A stretch of 64,000 nt of DNA from Aegilops tauschii subsp. strangulata (taxonomy: Eukaryota; Streptophyta; Magnoliopsida; Poales; Poaceae). The position numbers and the translations under genes are program-made. The stretch's first letter is position 1. The number at the start of each line of letters is the position of its first letter. The stretch is from positions 326,891,294 through 326,955,293 of the forward strand of contig NC_053037.3 in NCBI RefSeq assembly GCF_002575655.3. The letters run 5' to 3'. The notes under the pieces were generated by a model. It worked only from the letters and a program-made list of their open reading frames with translations, did not search any database and was not told the DNA's origin. Shown here in pieces: positions 20,369 through 31,223 of the stretch.

Positions 20369-22520
20369 CTAGTTCTTCTTCTTTGGGATCCACATCATCT
20401 TGATGGGAATCCTTGAAGTTTTAGTCGTACTTGATGTAGTAGAACTTGATGTAGTCTTGGGAACCCACTTGACCAAGGCCTTGGGAGCTTCTTCAAATGC
20501 ATCAATCTCCTCTTGAAGCTTGTCCTTGCCTTTTTGCTTGTGGTCTTGTGGTGGAAGATCATCTTGAGCTTGTGTTCCTTGGAAAGAAGTAGGATCATAC
20601 TTGTCTTGTTGAGTAACAAACTTCGTATTGGGGTATTGATCTTCTTCCCACTCAACTCCATTGGCATTGAACTTTCGTTCAAAACCAACACCTTGATTCT
20701 TCCGGTGCCTTCCTTGCTTGCGTATAATTTCCTCAAATTGCTTACTTCCGGCAAGGCTCTTGTAAACACCTTTCTCTATAATTCCCTTCAATAAGCTATT
20801 TTCTTGCTCAAGTGTAACTTGGCTAAGAGAATCATTAGTGGAATCAAGAGAACTACTAGAAGCAACAACATTGGATTTAGCATGATTATTGTTACTACTA
20901 GATGAAGAATCTTTCTTACTCTTGTTGCTAGATTTTACTTGTGGCATGTAAGTAGACAAGAGTAAACGCTTGGCAATGTAAGAAGAACTTTTCTTGCGAA
21001 GATCATCATTGATTGCTTTTAAGAACCCATGCTCTTGCTCAAGGTTGAGCTTTTCCAAGCGTAGCTTCTCATGAGTCTTTAAAAGTTCTCGATGATCTTC
21101 CAAGGTAGTTTCATGAGCTAACTTAAGAGTGTTTAGTTCTCTAGTTAGACGCTCAATCTCCTTCTTATCATCATCGTTTGTTTTATCTTGATTAGCATGA
21201 TTAATAGCAAGTTCATCATAGTTTTCATAACTAGAGTTGTCAACAAGTAAATCATCATCTCCTAGCAAATCATCTTCATCACTATTGAAATCAACATACT
21301 CGGGGTGTGATACCTTTGGGCCTTTAGCCATGAAGCATCTTCCAATTCCTTCATTTGGTGAGTCAAATATGTTGTAGGAGTTGGGTGACACAAGTGCTAG
21401 ACCGGCAAAACCTTCATCTTGAGTATATTCGGAGTCGGAGTGATAACTTCTTTCGGAGTGATGGTCGGAGTCGGAGTCGGATACCCATTCACCAACATGA
21501 GCTTGATGTCTTCGTTTTGGTAGCTCTTTGATGATTTGTCCTTCCTTTCCGAATCCTTGCTTCTCCGAGAGGTTCTTCGTTCATAACGATCATCTCTACT
21601 CCTTCTCTCTCTTGGTGGTTATTCTTCTCTTCTACTTCTTCTTTTGGGAGAATCTTCTCTTCGTTTGTAGGGAGCCGTACACTCATTGGAATAGTGTCCG
21701 GGTCTTCCACAATTGTAGCAATTTCATTCACGACTTGAAGATCTTTTGTCATTGTAGGACCTTAACTTGGAACTTCTTTCCTTGCTTCTACTCTTGTAGA
21801 ACTTGTTGAAATTCTTCACCATTAGGCTCAATTCTTCATTGAAAGTTTGTTTCTCACTTGATGATGTAGGAGCATCACATGAGGCTTTGTAAGCACCACT
21901 TGACTTGTTGTGGAGCTCTTCCTTATCCTTAAGTGACATCTCATGAGCAACAATTCTTCCACTGACTTCTGTTGGCTTGAGATCTTTGTAATTGGGCATC
22001 ATTTGGATCAATGTGTGCACATGGTATCATATTTTCCATCAAAGGCTCTTAGGATCTTCTTCATGATGAATCTATCGGTCATCTCTTCACTTCCTAAGCC
22101 GGCAATCTCATTTGTGATGAGAGCAAGCCTAGAGTACATTTTAGCGACACCTTCACCATCCTTCATTTGAACTTGTCAAGTTGACTTTGAAGCACATCCA
22201 ATTTGGATTCCTTGACGGAGTCGGTACCCTCGCACATATCAATCAAAGTATCCCAAATTTCCTTTGCATTCTCAAGACGGCTGATTTTGTTGAATTCTTC
22301 GGGGCACAATCCGTTGAAGAGAATATCACAAGCTTGAGAATTGTATTGCAGCATCTTCAACTCTTCCGCGGTAGCTCCACGGTTCGGTTCTCTCCCAACA
22401 AAGAATTCAACTTGGAAGCCAATACACACAATAGCCTAAACGGCGGGGTTATGTCCAAGAATATGCATTTTCATCTTGTGCTTCCAACTAGCAAAATTAG
22501 TACCATCAAAGTAAGGACCT
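20369..22520 (-). pseudogene. Element C Copia-type gag (UBN2-like), decayed
   Basis: On the minus strand the frame begins near 22520 with the motif DGTNFASWKHKMKMHILGH and continues through the UBN2 region (ECEGTDSVKESKLDVLQSQL-like, 22163-22429). Next come ALITNEIAGLGSEEMTDRF and LIQMMPNYKDLKPTEV, a CCHC knuckle (CYNCGRPGHYSNEC) near 21710, an Arg/Ser-rich stretch, and a long acidic then coiled-coil C-terminal part (20369-21391) ending WIPKKKN. It is broken by a TAG (22436-22438), frameshifts near 22165 and 22020, a TGA just before the knuckle and at least one further shift near 21500. No protease or polymerase follows. Confidence 0.8.
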
Positions 22521-22542
22521 CTACGGTGGTAATTTCCCTCGC

Positions 22543-23996
22543 TAGACACGGAGATCTTTGGCGTGGTTCCGATAAGTGGTGTTATCGTACATCCACGTTG
22601 ATGGAGACTTCAACTCACGAAGGGTAACGGTTGCGCGAGTCCATGGAGGGCTCCACCCACGAAGGGTCAACGAAGAAGCAACCTTGTCTATCCCACCATG
22701 GCCATCGCCCACGAAGGACTTGCCTCACTAGGGTAGATCTTCATGAGTAGGCGATCTCCTTGCCCGTACAAACTCTTTGGTTCAACTCCACAATCTTGAC
22801 GGAGGCTCCCAAGTGACACCTAACCAATCTAGGAGACACCACTCTCCAAAAGGTAATAGATGGTACGTTGATGATGAACTCCTTGCTCTTGTGCTTCAAA
22901 TGATAGTCTCCCCAACATTCAACTCGCTCTCACAGATTTGGATTTGATGGAAAGATGATTTGAGTGGAAAGCAACTTGGAGAAGGCTAGAGATCAAGATT
23001 TATGTGGTTGGAATGGAATATTTTGACCTCAACACATGAGTAGGTGGTTCTCTCTCAGAAAATGTATGCTGGAAGTGTAGGCATGTTCTGATCGCTGTCT
23101 CCACGAATGAAGAGTGGGTGGAGGGGTATATATAGCCTCCACACAAAATCTAACCGTTACACACAAATCACCAAACTCGGTGGGACCGAATAATGAAACT
23201 CGGTCAGACTGATTTAGTTCAAAATGTGAACGTTAGGATATTCGGTGGGACCGACATGTCAACTCGGTAGGACCAATTTCATTAGGGTTAGGGCATAACT
23301 TAATCTTGGTGAGACCGATTACACAAACTCGGTGGGACCGATTTTGGTAATAAGCTAACCAGAGAGTTGGTCAGGCAAACTCGGTGGGACCGATTCGCTC
23401 ATCTCGGTGAGTCGGAAAGGTTACGAAGGGGAAACAAAGAGTTTGCATTGCGAACTCGGTGGGACCGATTGCTCATCTCGGTTGGACCGAAACGTTACGA
23501 AGGGAAACAAAGAGTTTGCAATCCCATCTCGGTGAGACCGAGATCCCTATCGGTGAGACCGAAGTGACTAGGGTTTGTGGCAGTGGCTATGTCAAGAGAA
23601 GTCAGTGGCGCCGGATAGAATGTTTTGGCGGGGCCGAGTTTGACTTTTGGTTTGGGACATATGTGGATATGAGAAAGTGGTTGAGGGTTTTTTGAGCATA
23701 TCACTAAGCATTTCGAGCAAGCAACCCATTAAGCAACACCTCATCCCCTTTTAATAGTATTGGCTTTTCCTATGGACTCAATGTGATCTTGGATCACTAA
23801 AAGTAAAATGTAGAGTCTTGAGCTTTAGAGCTTGAGCCAATCTTTTGTCCTTTGCATTTTGAGGGGTCCACATTCCTGATCCATGCCATGCCAATCATTG
23901 AACTTTCCTGAAATATTTATCTTGAAATAGCATTATCTCAATGAGCTATATGTTGTTAGGAATTACCAAAACCACCCAGGGATAGTTGCACTTTCA
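22543..23996 (-). repeat. Element C 5' LTR (3' end and PBS deleted)
   Basis: This LTR is 1454 bp and is homologous to 3643-5086 of the 3' LTR. The outer end is intact (TGAAAGTGCAACTATCCC at 23996, followed by the CCCAG duplication). The inner ~214 bp (equivalent to 3429-3642), the primer-binding site and the leader are missing, and the LTR runs directly into gag codons near 22520-22543. This copy therefore cannot be reverse-transcribed normally. Confidence 0.85.
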
Positions 23997-24001
23997 CCCA
24001 G

Positions 24002-25309
24002 GCGTAAGGATCTCGTGGAGCCCGTCCTCCAGGGATTTGGGTGGGCTGCTTTCAGTTGGGTTTGGGAGTTTTGCGGATTTTTCCAGTGCCACGGTCGTGG
24101 TGGTTGAGTGCGGCGTGCTGTCGCTTGCCTCGGCCCCCGCTTCTGCGAACATCACTTTGTGTAACAATATTGTCCGTGGGACGTATGGTTCGACCCCACC
24201 CTCCATCTCCTATTGAACGCAGGATGTCGAGGTGTTTTATTGTTTTTCGTGGTCTTCATCTTCCGGAGATCTGATTTTAGTTGATGAAGTCGTGGCGTTT
24301 TCGGCCTCGACCTCTTCTCATGAGGCTAGCTCGTCGTATGCGTCCTCATGGTCAGACAATGATAGTAGGTCTGCCGTGTTAATGCTGCAATAATCTCATA
24401 TCGTTTCATCGAGGAAACAGTCTTTGGCGCGTGGTCGATGTGGTAGTTGTCACACACCATGGCGACGAGCTGTGCGTTCTTCTAGAGGCATTGGTGGAGC
24501 TCGTTTAGGTATGCATCCCCCATGTTCCTTAGTCTGAACGGGAAGCGATCAGCAAGATCGGTTGCTGAAGCCACGGGGATCGGGAGGCCACCGCGTGCTC
24601 TGAGTTGGACAGGTGGCAGGCATAATCGGAGGTCGCCGCGTGTGTTGGTGATGAAGGCGACGTTGTCGATGTAGATGATGCGTACGAGACGATCCGGTGG
24701 GTTGACGTCGGCCTGGCCCCCGTCATTCCGGTGAACGTCAGAGAGCCAAAGGTTAGGCTCTCACCCGACGATAAGCCACCGGAAGCAGAAAAAGATCTGA
24801 GCCATGATCGGTCGCCAGCCGGTGCCGCCCGTGCCTCGCGCACCAACTAACGGAGCAAATTCCCCGTTAGATCTCTCGGTAGGGGTCCAAGCGCACCTGG
24901 AAGTCATGGATCGGGGGTCACACAAGGGATTTATCCAGGTTCGGGCCTCAAGAGTAATACCCTACGTCTTGCTGGTTTTGGTTATTCATAATGGAGGGAT
25001 ACCTCGTGCGAGGGGTTACAATGGTGTATGATATTGCTACCGAGAGTCCTCCTATATGAGGATAGATGATCAAGAGGAACCCTAGACCTAGAGTTTACAT
25101 GCTGGATTCGACCTTGGGCGCTGCCACCCTCTAGTCTTGGGCATCAAGAAGGTCGTATGGCCTCCTAGGGTTCACGTCAGGTCATGGGCCTACTGAGCCC
25201 CCTTATGGTTGACGAGGCCGGGCTCCTTGGCCGTTAGCCATCCCTTGTATAGAACCCCATCACAACTATCATGACCCTGCTTGATCATTAGCGATCAGAG
25301 ACACACAAT
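24002..25309. other. Unclassified repeat-like sequence
   Basis: No convincing gene. The first ~800 bp are moderately GC-rich without a conserved frame. From about 24870 the text 'ccaggttcgggcc...taataccctacgtcttgctgg' resembles a sequence type often found inside Triticeae CACTA-like elements. A similar stretch (cccaagttcgtaccc...aaaaccctacttcc) occurs at 28050-28100. Classification is uncertain. Confidence 0.4.
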
Positions 25310-25594
25310 TTTTATCTGCCTTGTGGCGAGATGACGATGATGCTTGAGGACTTCCCCATGATCATAGGGCTTCCCATCGACGGCTAGCCTCACACCGGAC
25401 GAGTGGACAATAAGAAGTGGTGTGAGAGGGTTACCGCTCTCATCGTCGATTGCACTCCCTCTCTTAATCTCCAGGGAAAGAATGACAACGGGACAAACAT
25501 CGTCCCATTTAGTTGGCTTGAGCAAGATAGGTCAGTTGCCCAGAAGATGCCAATGACGAGAACGCGGAACAGTATGCACGAGCGTACGTGTGGC
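25310..25594 (+). pseudogene. Plant mobile domain (PMD) fragment
   Basis: The plus-strand frame reads YLPCGEMTMMLEDFPMIIGL, then PIDG, TAG (25385-25387), TGRVDNKKWCERVTALI, NIVPFSWLEQD and MHERTC. This matches the pattern of the PMD (MAIL/aminotransferase-like) family, which occurs in plant nuclear proteins and is often carried by transposons. It is only about 95 codons long, has one stop and lacks both ends. At about 25600 it abuts an LTR fragment, so it is a transposon-carried relic, not a working gene. Confidence 0.6.
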
Positions 25595-25619
25595 ATTGCT
25601 ACTTGTGATATGTTGGGAT

Positions 25620-26600
25620 TAGCTGGAGAGGAAGGGTGGTGTAGTATAGTAGCAGATAGTATTTCCCTCAGCTAAGAACTAAGGTTCATCGAATCAATAG
25701 GAGACGGCACATAGACAACTTTAGCAGTACCTGTACACTCACAAAGCATATGCTTGCACCCAGCAAAGGCAAGGGGCCGTCACTCCCCTTGTTCTTGCCA
25801 GTTGCAAGTATCAAATCTGCTATGGTAGATATAATAATAAAAGTAAAGTAAAATAGCGAGGAAATAATAAGATAGCTTCAATATAATGGATAATGGACCC
25901 AGGGGCAATAGGTTCACTAGAGGCATCTCTCTCATAAATAACATCGGTGGGTAAACAAATTACTGTTGGGCAATTGACAAAATTGCGCATAGTTATGAAT
26001 ACATCCAAGGCATAAACAATACATAGGCATTACATCCGTGACAAGTAGACCGTTAATCCAACTGCATCTGCTACTATTACGCCACCTCAAGACCGATATC
26101 CAACATGCATCTCAAAGTATTAAGTTCATGATAAACAGAGTAACGCATTAAGCAAGATGACATAATGTAGACAAAGTAAGACCAAACAATTTGTCTGAAT
26201 CCTATAGTTTTATCCTTAGCAGCAACAATACAATATGTGCCTTGCAACTCCTCCCATCACAGAGTAAGGTAACCGCAAGGTTGAACCTACTACCATGCAC
26301 CTCTCCGATGAAGATAAATCAATCTATTTTGCCAAAGAAGATAGATAGGTCAGAGTGAAATATAAGGCTATAAAATTACGCAATCAAAAGAGATCTCAAA
26401 GGACTCAAGTAATATCAATAAATAATCTGATCATAAACCCATAATTCATTGGATCCCAACAAACACACCGCAAAGATTGCAGATTGACCTTAGAGGAGAT
26501 CATTGTATTGAAGAGAGAGAGAGAATACCATCTAGCTACTACTATGGACCCGTAGGTCCTGTAGAAACTACTCACACATCATCATGGAGTCAGCAAGGTT
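25620..26600 (-). repeat. Athila-type LTR fragment
   Basis: Recognisable blocks of the same LTR family as 1813-3410 occur in the same order and minus orientation: 'agtatttccctca', 'ggttcactagaggcatctct', 'gtaaacaaattactgttggg', 'atctagctactac'. Both termini are missing and the match is more diverged than the other two copies. It is an old truncated LTR. Confidence 0.65.
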
Positions 26601-27577
26601 GGTTAAGATTGCCTCCCCAATCAATGGCAGTTTGAACCTGTATAAATCTTTGTTTCTCTCTCCTTGCTCATTCAAAGAAAACCAGAGCATTTTATCCCTT
26701 GGTCGAACACATAAATACATGGTATCCTCGATCTTTGTTGTCTTTAGTTTACACTCTGACACTCGTCGAAGGGGATCCCTTTCCCCTCATGCAGGCCTGA
26801 GGATGCCACACCTTCGATCGAGTGGAGACAATCACCCTATATCTAGGAGGAGTGCTGAGCGGAGTACACCTTCGTTTGTCGACCGCACAACCACCTCGTT
26901 GAAGAAGATGTCCTAGTCAAAAGCCACAAATCAAATAAATTCTTACCAAAACCATACCTAAATCAATTTTTTTGCCTTTTCCTACCAAAATCAAATCAAA
27001 TGATACCAAAACCTCAACTAAGTCAAAACTTTCGTTGCCTTGTCCTACCTATACTCAAATCAAATCATTTTTTACCAAAATCTAGAATATGATGGGTGTG
27101 CGATTTATGTCGAACATGATTGATGTCGTACCACTAGAATATGTATGCACCCGATGCATTACACGGATAATTAGCTAGTAGAATAGTAGTATAGATGTAT
27201 GAAATTTCATCAATATACATGCTTGTATCTAAGGTACATAAAAAAAGACTAATGCATAAAAAATGGGCTTGATTTTTTTGTTTTCTGGCTAAAATTTTAT
27301 ATTTTGTGTGTACCGTATAATATAAAGTATTATTGAATGAAAATTAACGGGTAATTAGAGCATATGGATACACCTCGAAAAAAGAGCTATGCATAAGTAT
27401 CTGTGTAATTTTTTTTAACTTTTAAGCACTATTTAGAGCACATGGATACACCTCCAATGCTGCCCCCATGCTCCTAATATCGGCTTTGTGTTATGTTTAG
27501 ATCATAGTCATGCCATATTTGTTGTTACATTATTTTTAAGTTGGACCACCTTGTTACAAAATTCTAGATCGGCCATT
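26601..27577. other. AT-rich intergenic sequence without recognised gene
   Basis: I find no conserved frame. A 64-codon minus-strand frame at 26568-26762 has no domain I recognise. From about 26930 the sequence is AT-rich with repeated 'taccaaaa(tcaaatcaaa)' phrases, suggestive of degraded transposon DNA. Confidence 0.4.
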
Positions 27578-27964
27578 GTGAGGGCATCTTAAATATGGTT
27601 CATCAAAACAAACACATCAAATATCCGTGGACACGTTTGGACATGTCCGCAAATAGCATTATGGGAGCTGATCATCCAAAGTGGTCATCAAATCCGGACA
27701 TCAAGAGTGGACCAGGCGGGCCTAGAGAAAAGAACACATGGACTGTGAGGACATGTGGTCCAATTGACAATCGGCCAACCGGAGTACTAGACTCCCCGAA
27801 AGCTCCATTGGGTTTGGTTCGGGTTTAGGTGATTTTTGTGTAATTTGGGGTTTAAACTGATTCACGAAAATTTGACGTCCCTCGTTGTATGGTAAAAAGT
27901 GTCCAAACACGTTGGCCCGAACATTTACGAGTGTTTCAATGAACCGCGTTGGTATTGCCCTAAC
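27578..27964. mobile_element. MITE-like element with AGGGCA termini
   Basis: The left end gtgagggcatc...ggttcatc and the right end gaaccgcg...attgccctaac are inverted relative to each other (AGGGCA...GGTTCAT on both strands). They enclose 387 bp containing 'ccgtggacacgtttggaca' and 'ccggacatc' phrases. These are typical of a Mutator-like non-autonomous family in Triticeae; a related piece lies in intron 4 of the host gene (about 55784). I could not identify a target-site duplication. Confidence 0.5.
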
Positions 27965-28249
27965 TCCCTACTATGGTAGTTATTTTCGACGGATCCCTTG
28001 ATAAGGTACTCTGGTCAGACAAGTAGATCGAATGTGAAACAGTAGTGTTTACCCAAGTTCGTACCCTTACGATGAATATAAAACCCTACTTCCTACTCAA
28101 TTGTATTAATTGAGTATATGGGTTACAAACATGGTCGAGGAAATGAGTATCAATTCTATGGTTCGCTGTCTATCAACTAACTCTGCCCCAACTTATATAT
28201 ACTGTCGGGGCCCTTGGGTTTACAAGTTCCAAGTCGGTTAGGGTCGCGG
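27965..28249. other. Unclassified repeat fragment left of the Copia element
   Basis: The text 'cccaagttcgtacccttacg...aaccctacttcctactc' resembles the segment near 24930. The last five bases before the Copia LTR are CGCGG, and these are not found at the other Copia end. Confidence 0.35.
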
Positions 28250-29986
28250 TGAAGGAAATATGCCCTAGAGGCAATAATAAAGTTATTATTTATTTCCTTA
28301 TATCATGATAAATGTTTATTATTCATGCTATAATTGTATTAACCGGAAACATAATACTTATGTGAATACATAGACAAACAGTGTCACTAGTATGCCTCTA
28401 CTTGACTAGCTCGTTGATCAAAGATGGTTATGTTTCCTAGCCATTGACATGGGTTGTCATTTGATTAACGGGATCACATCATTAGGAGAATGATGTGATT
28501 GACTTGACCCATTCCGTTAGCTTAGCACTCGATCGTATAGTATGTTGCTATTGCTTTCTTCATGACTTATACATGTTCCTATGACTATGAGATTATGCAA
28601 CTCCCGTTTACCGGAGGAACACTTTGTGTGCTACCAAACGTCACAACATAACTGGGTGATTATAAAGGTGCTCTACAGGTGTCTCCAAAGGTACTTGTTG
28701 GGTTGGCGTATTTCGAGATTAGGATTTGTCACTCCGATTGTCGCAGAGGTATCTCTGGGCCCTCCCGGTAATGCACATCACTTAAGCCTTGCAAGCATTG
28801 CAACTAATGAGTTAGTTGCGGGATGATGTATTACAGAATGAGTAAAGAGACTTGCCGGTAACGAGATTGAACTAGGTATTGAGATACCGGCGATCGAATC
28901 TCGGGCAAGTAACATACCGATGACAAAGGGAACAACGTATGTTGTTATGCGGTCTGACCGATAAAGATCTTCGTAGAATATGTGGGAGCCAATATGAGCA
29001 TCCAGGTTCCGCTATTGGTTATTGACCGGAGACGTGTCTCGGTCATGTCTACATAGTTCTCGAACCCGTAGGGTCTGCACGCTTAAAGTTTCGATGACGG
29101 TTATATTATGAGTTTACGAGTTTTGATGTACCGAAGGTTGTTCGGAGTCCAGGATGTGATCACGGACATGACGAGGAGTCTCGAAATGGTCGAGACATGA
29201 AGATTGATATATTGGAAGCCTATATTTAGATATCGGAAGTGTTCCGGGTGAAATCGGGATTTTACCGGAGTACCGAGGAGTTACCGGAACCCCCGGGGGC
29301 TTAACGGGCCATAGTGGGCCTTTGTGGAAAAGAGGAGAGGCGGCCAGGGCAAGGCCGCGCGCCCCTCCCCCCCAAGTCCGAATAGGACAAGGAGAGGGGG
29401 GCGGCGCCCCCCCTTTCCTTCCTCTCTCCCTCCTCTTTCCCCCTCCACTCCTAATCCAACAAGGAAAAGGGAGGGAGTCCTACTCCCGGTGGGAGTAGGA
29501 CTCCTCCTAGCGCGCCCCCTCTTTGCCGGCCGCACCTCCCCCCTTACTCCTTTATATACGGGGGCAGGGGGCACCCTAGAGACACAACAATTGATCGTTT
29601 GATCTTTTAGCCGTGTGCGGTGCCCCCCTCCACCATAGTCCACCTCGATAATACTGTAGCAGTGCTTAGGCGAAGCCCTGCGTCGGTAGAAGATCATCAT
29701 CGTCACCACGCCGTCGTGCTGACGAAACTCTCCCTCAACACTCGGCTGGATCGGAGTTCGAGGAATGTCATCGGGCTGAACGTGTGCTGAACTCGGAGGT
29801 GCCGTGCGTTCGGTACTTGATCGGTCGGATCGTGAAGACGTACGACTACATCAACCGTGTTGTGCTAACGCTTCCGCTTTCGGTCTACGAGGGTACGTGG
29901 ACAACACTCTCCCCTCTCGTTGCTATGCATCACCATGATCTTGCGTGTGCCTAGGAATTTTTTTGAAATTACTACGTTCCCCAACA
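28250..29986 (+). repeat. Copia 5' LTR
   Basis: This LTR is 1737 bp with TG (28250) and CA (29986) ends. It carries a TATA box TTTATATAC at 29551-29559, preceded by a C-rich stretch and followed by GGGGGCAGGGGGCACCC. It ends ...ACGTTCCCCAACA next to the PBS. Confidence 0.9.
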
Positions 29987-29987
29987 G

Positions 29988-30000
29988 TGGCATCCGAGCC
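29988..30000 (+). other. Copia primer-binding site (tRNA-Met)
   Basis: TGGCATCCGAGCC lies one base after the 5' LTR; it is the tRNA-Met primer site usual for this Copia group. Confidence 0.85.
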
Positions 30001-31223
30001 TGGTTTTATGCGTAGATGTCATATGCACGAGTAGAACACAAGTGAGTTGTGGGCGATATAAGTCATACTGCTTACCAGCATGTCATACTTTGGTTCGGCG
30101 GTATTGTTGGATGAAGCGGCCCGGACTGACATTACGCGTACGCTTACGCGAGACTGGTTCTACCGACGTGCTTTGCACACAGGTGGCTGGCGGGTGTCAG
30201 TTTCTCCAACTTTAGTTGAACCGAGTGTGGCTACGCCCGGTCCTTGCGAAGGTTAAAACAGCACCAACTTGACAAACTATCGTTGTGGTTTTGATGCGTA
30301 GGTAAGAACGGTTCTTGCTAAGCCTAGTAGCAGCCACGTAAAACTTGCAACAACAAAGTAGAGGACGTCTAACTTGTTTTTGCAGGGCATGTTGTGATGT
30401 GATATGGTCAAGACATGATGCTAAATTTTATTGTATGAGATGATCATGTTTTGTAACCGAGTTATCGGCAACTGGCAGGAGCCATATGGTTGTCGCTTTA
30501 TTGTATGCAATGCAATCGCCCTGTAATGCTTTACTTTATCACTAAGCGGTAGCGATAGTCGTAGAAGCATAAGATTGGCGAGATGACAACGATGCTACGA
30601 TGGAGATCAAGGTGTCGCGCCGGTGACGATGGCGATCATGACGGTGCTTCGGAGATGGAGATCACAAGCACAAGATGATGATGGCCATATCATATCACTT
30701 ATATTGATTGCATGTGATGTTTATCTTTTATGCATCTTATCTTGCTTTGATTGACGGCAGCATTATAAGATAATCTCTCACTAAATTTCAAGATAAAAGT
30801 GTTCTCCCTGAGTATGCACCGTTGCCAAAGTTCGTCGTGCCCAGACACCACGTGATGATCGGGTGTGATAAGCTCTACGTTCATCTACAACGGGTGCAAT
30901 CCAGTTTTGCACACGCAGAATACTCAGGTTAAACTTGACGAGCCTAGCATATGCAGATATGGCCTCGGAACACTGAGACCGAAAGGTCGAGCATGAATCA
31001 TATAGTAGATATGATCAACATAGTGATGTTCACCATTGAAAGCTACTCCATTTCACGTGATGATCGGTTATGGTTTAGTTGATTTGGATCACGTGATCAC
31101 TTAGAGGATTAGAGGGATGTCTATCTAAGTGGGAGTTCTTAAGTAATATGATTAATTGAACTTAAATTTATCATGAACTTAGTACCTGATAGTATCTTGC
31201 TTGTCTATGTTGATTGTAGATAG
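30001..31223 (+). other. Copia untranslated leader
   Basis: About 1.2 kb lies between PBS and the polyprotein ATG. No conserved frame. A long leader of this sort, expected to hold packaging and dimerisation signals, is normal for Angela/BARE-type elements. Confidence 0.6.

Larger units (their letters stand above)
3429..23996 (-). mobile_element. Element C: LTR retroelement with Copia-type gag, no pol, plus extra ORF
   Basis: The ends are defined by LTRs running TGAAAGTGCAACTA...ATCCTACA on the minus strand and by a matching 5-bp target duplication CCCAG (3424-3428 and 23997-24001). In minus-strand order it holds: 5' LTR (truncated), decayed gag, about 0.55 kb without ORFs, the nested gypsy copy A (8867-19813), a TATA-bearing noncoding region, a 693-codon broken frame, a noncoding 3' part, PPT and 3' LTR. 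Without copy A it measures about 9.6 kb. No reverse transcriptase, integrase or RNase H is visible, so it needed another element's enzymes. Lineage is assigned as Copia only from the UBN2-like gag. Confidence 0.85.

Noticed and set aside
20000..20400. Possible start of a Copia pol after the element C gag
   Set aside because: Searched by eye for knuckle, DTG, HHCC and YVDD patterns on the minus strand here and at 7679-8866; none is present.
29281..29709. 142-codon minus-strand frame in the Copia LTR and its counterpart at 44992-45258
   Set aside because: LTR sequence opposite the TATA and GC-rich region; no domain, and present only because of composition.
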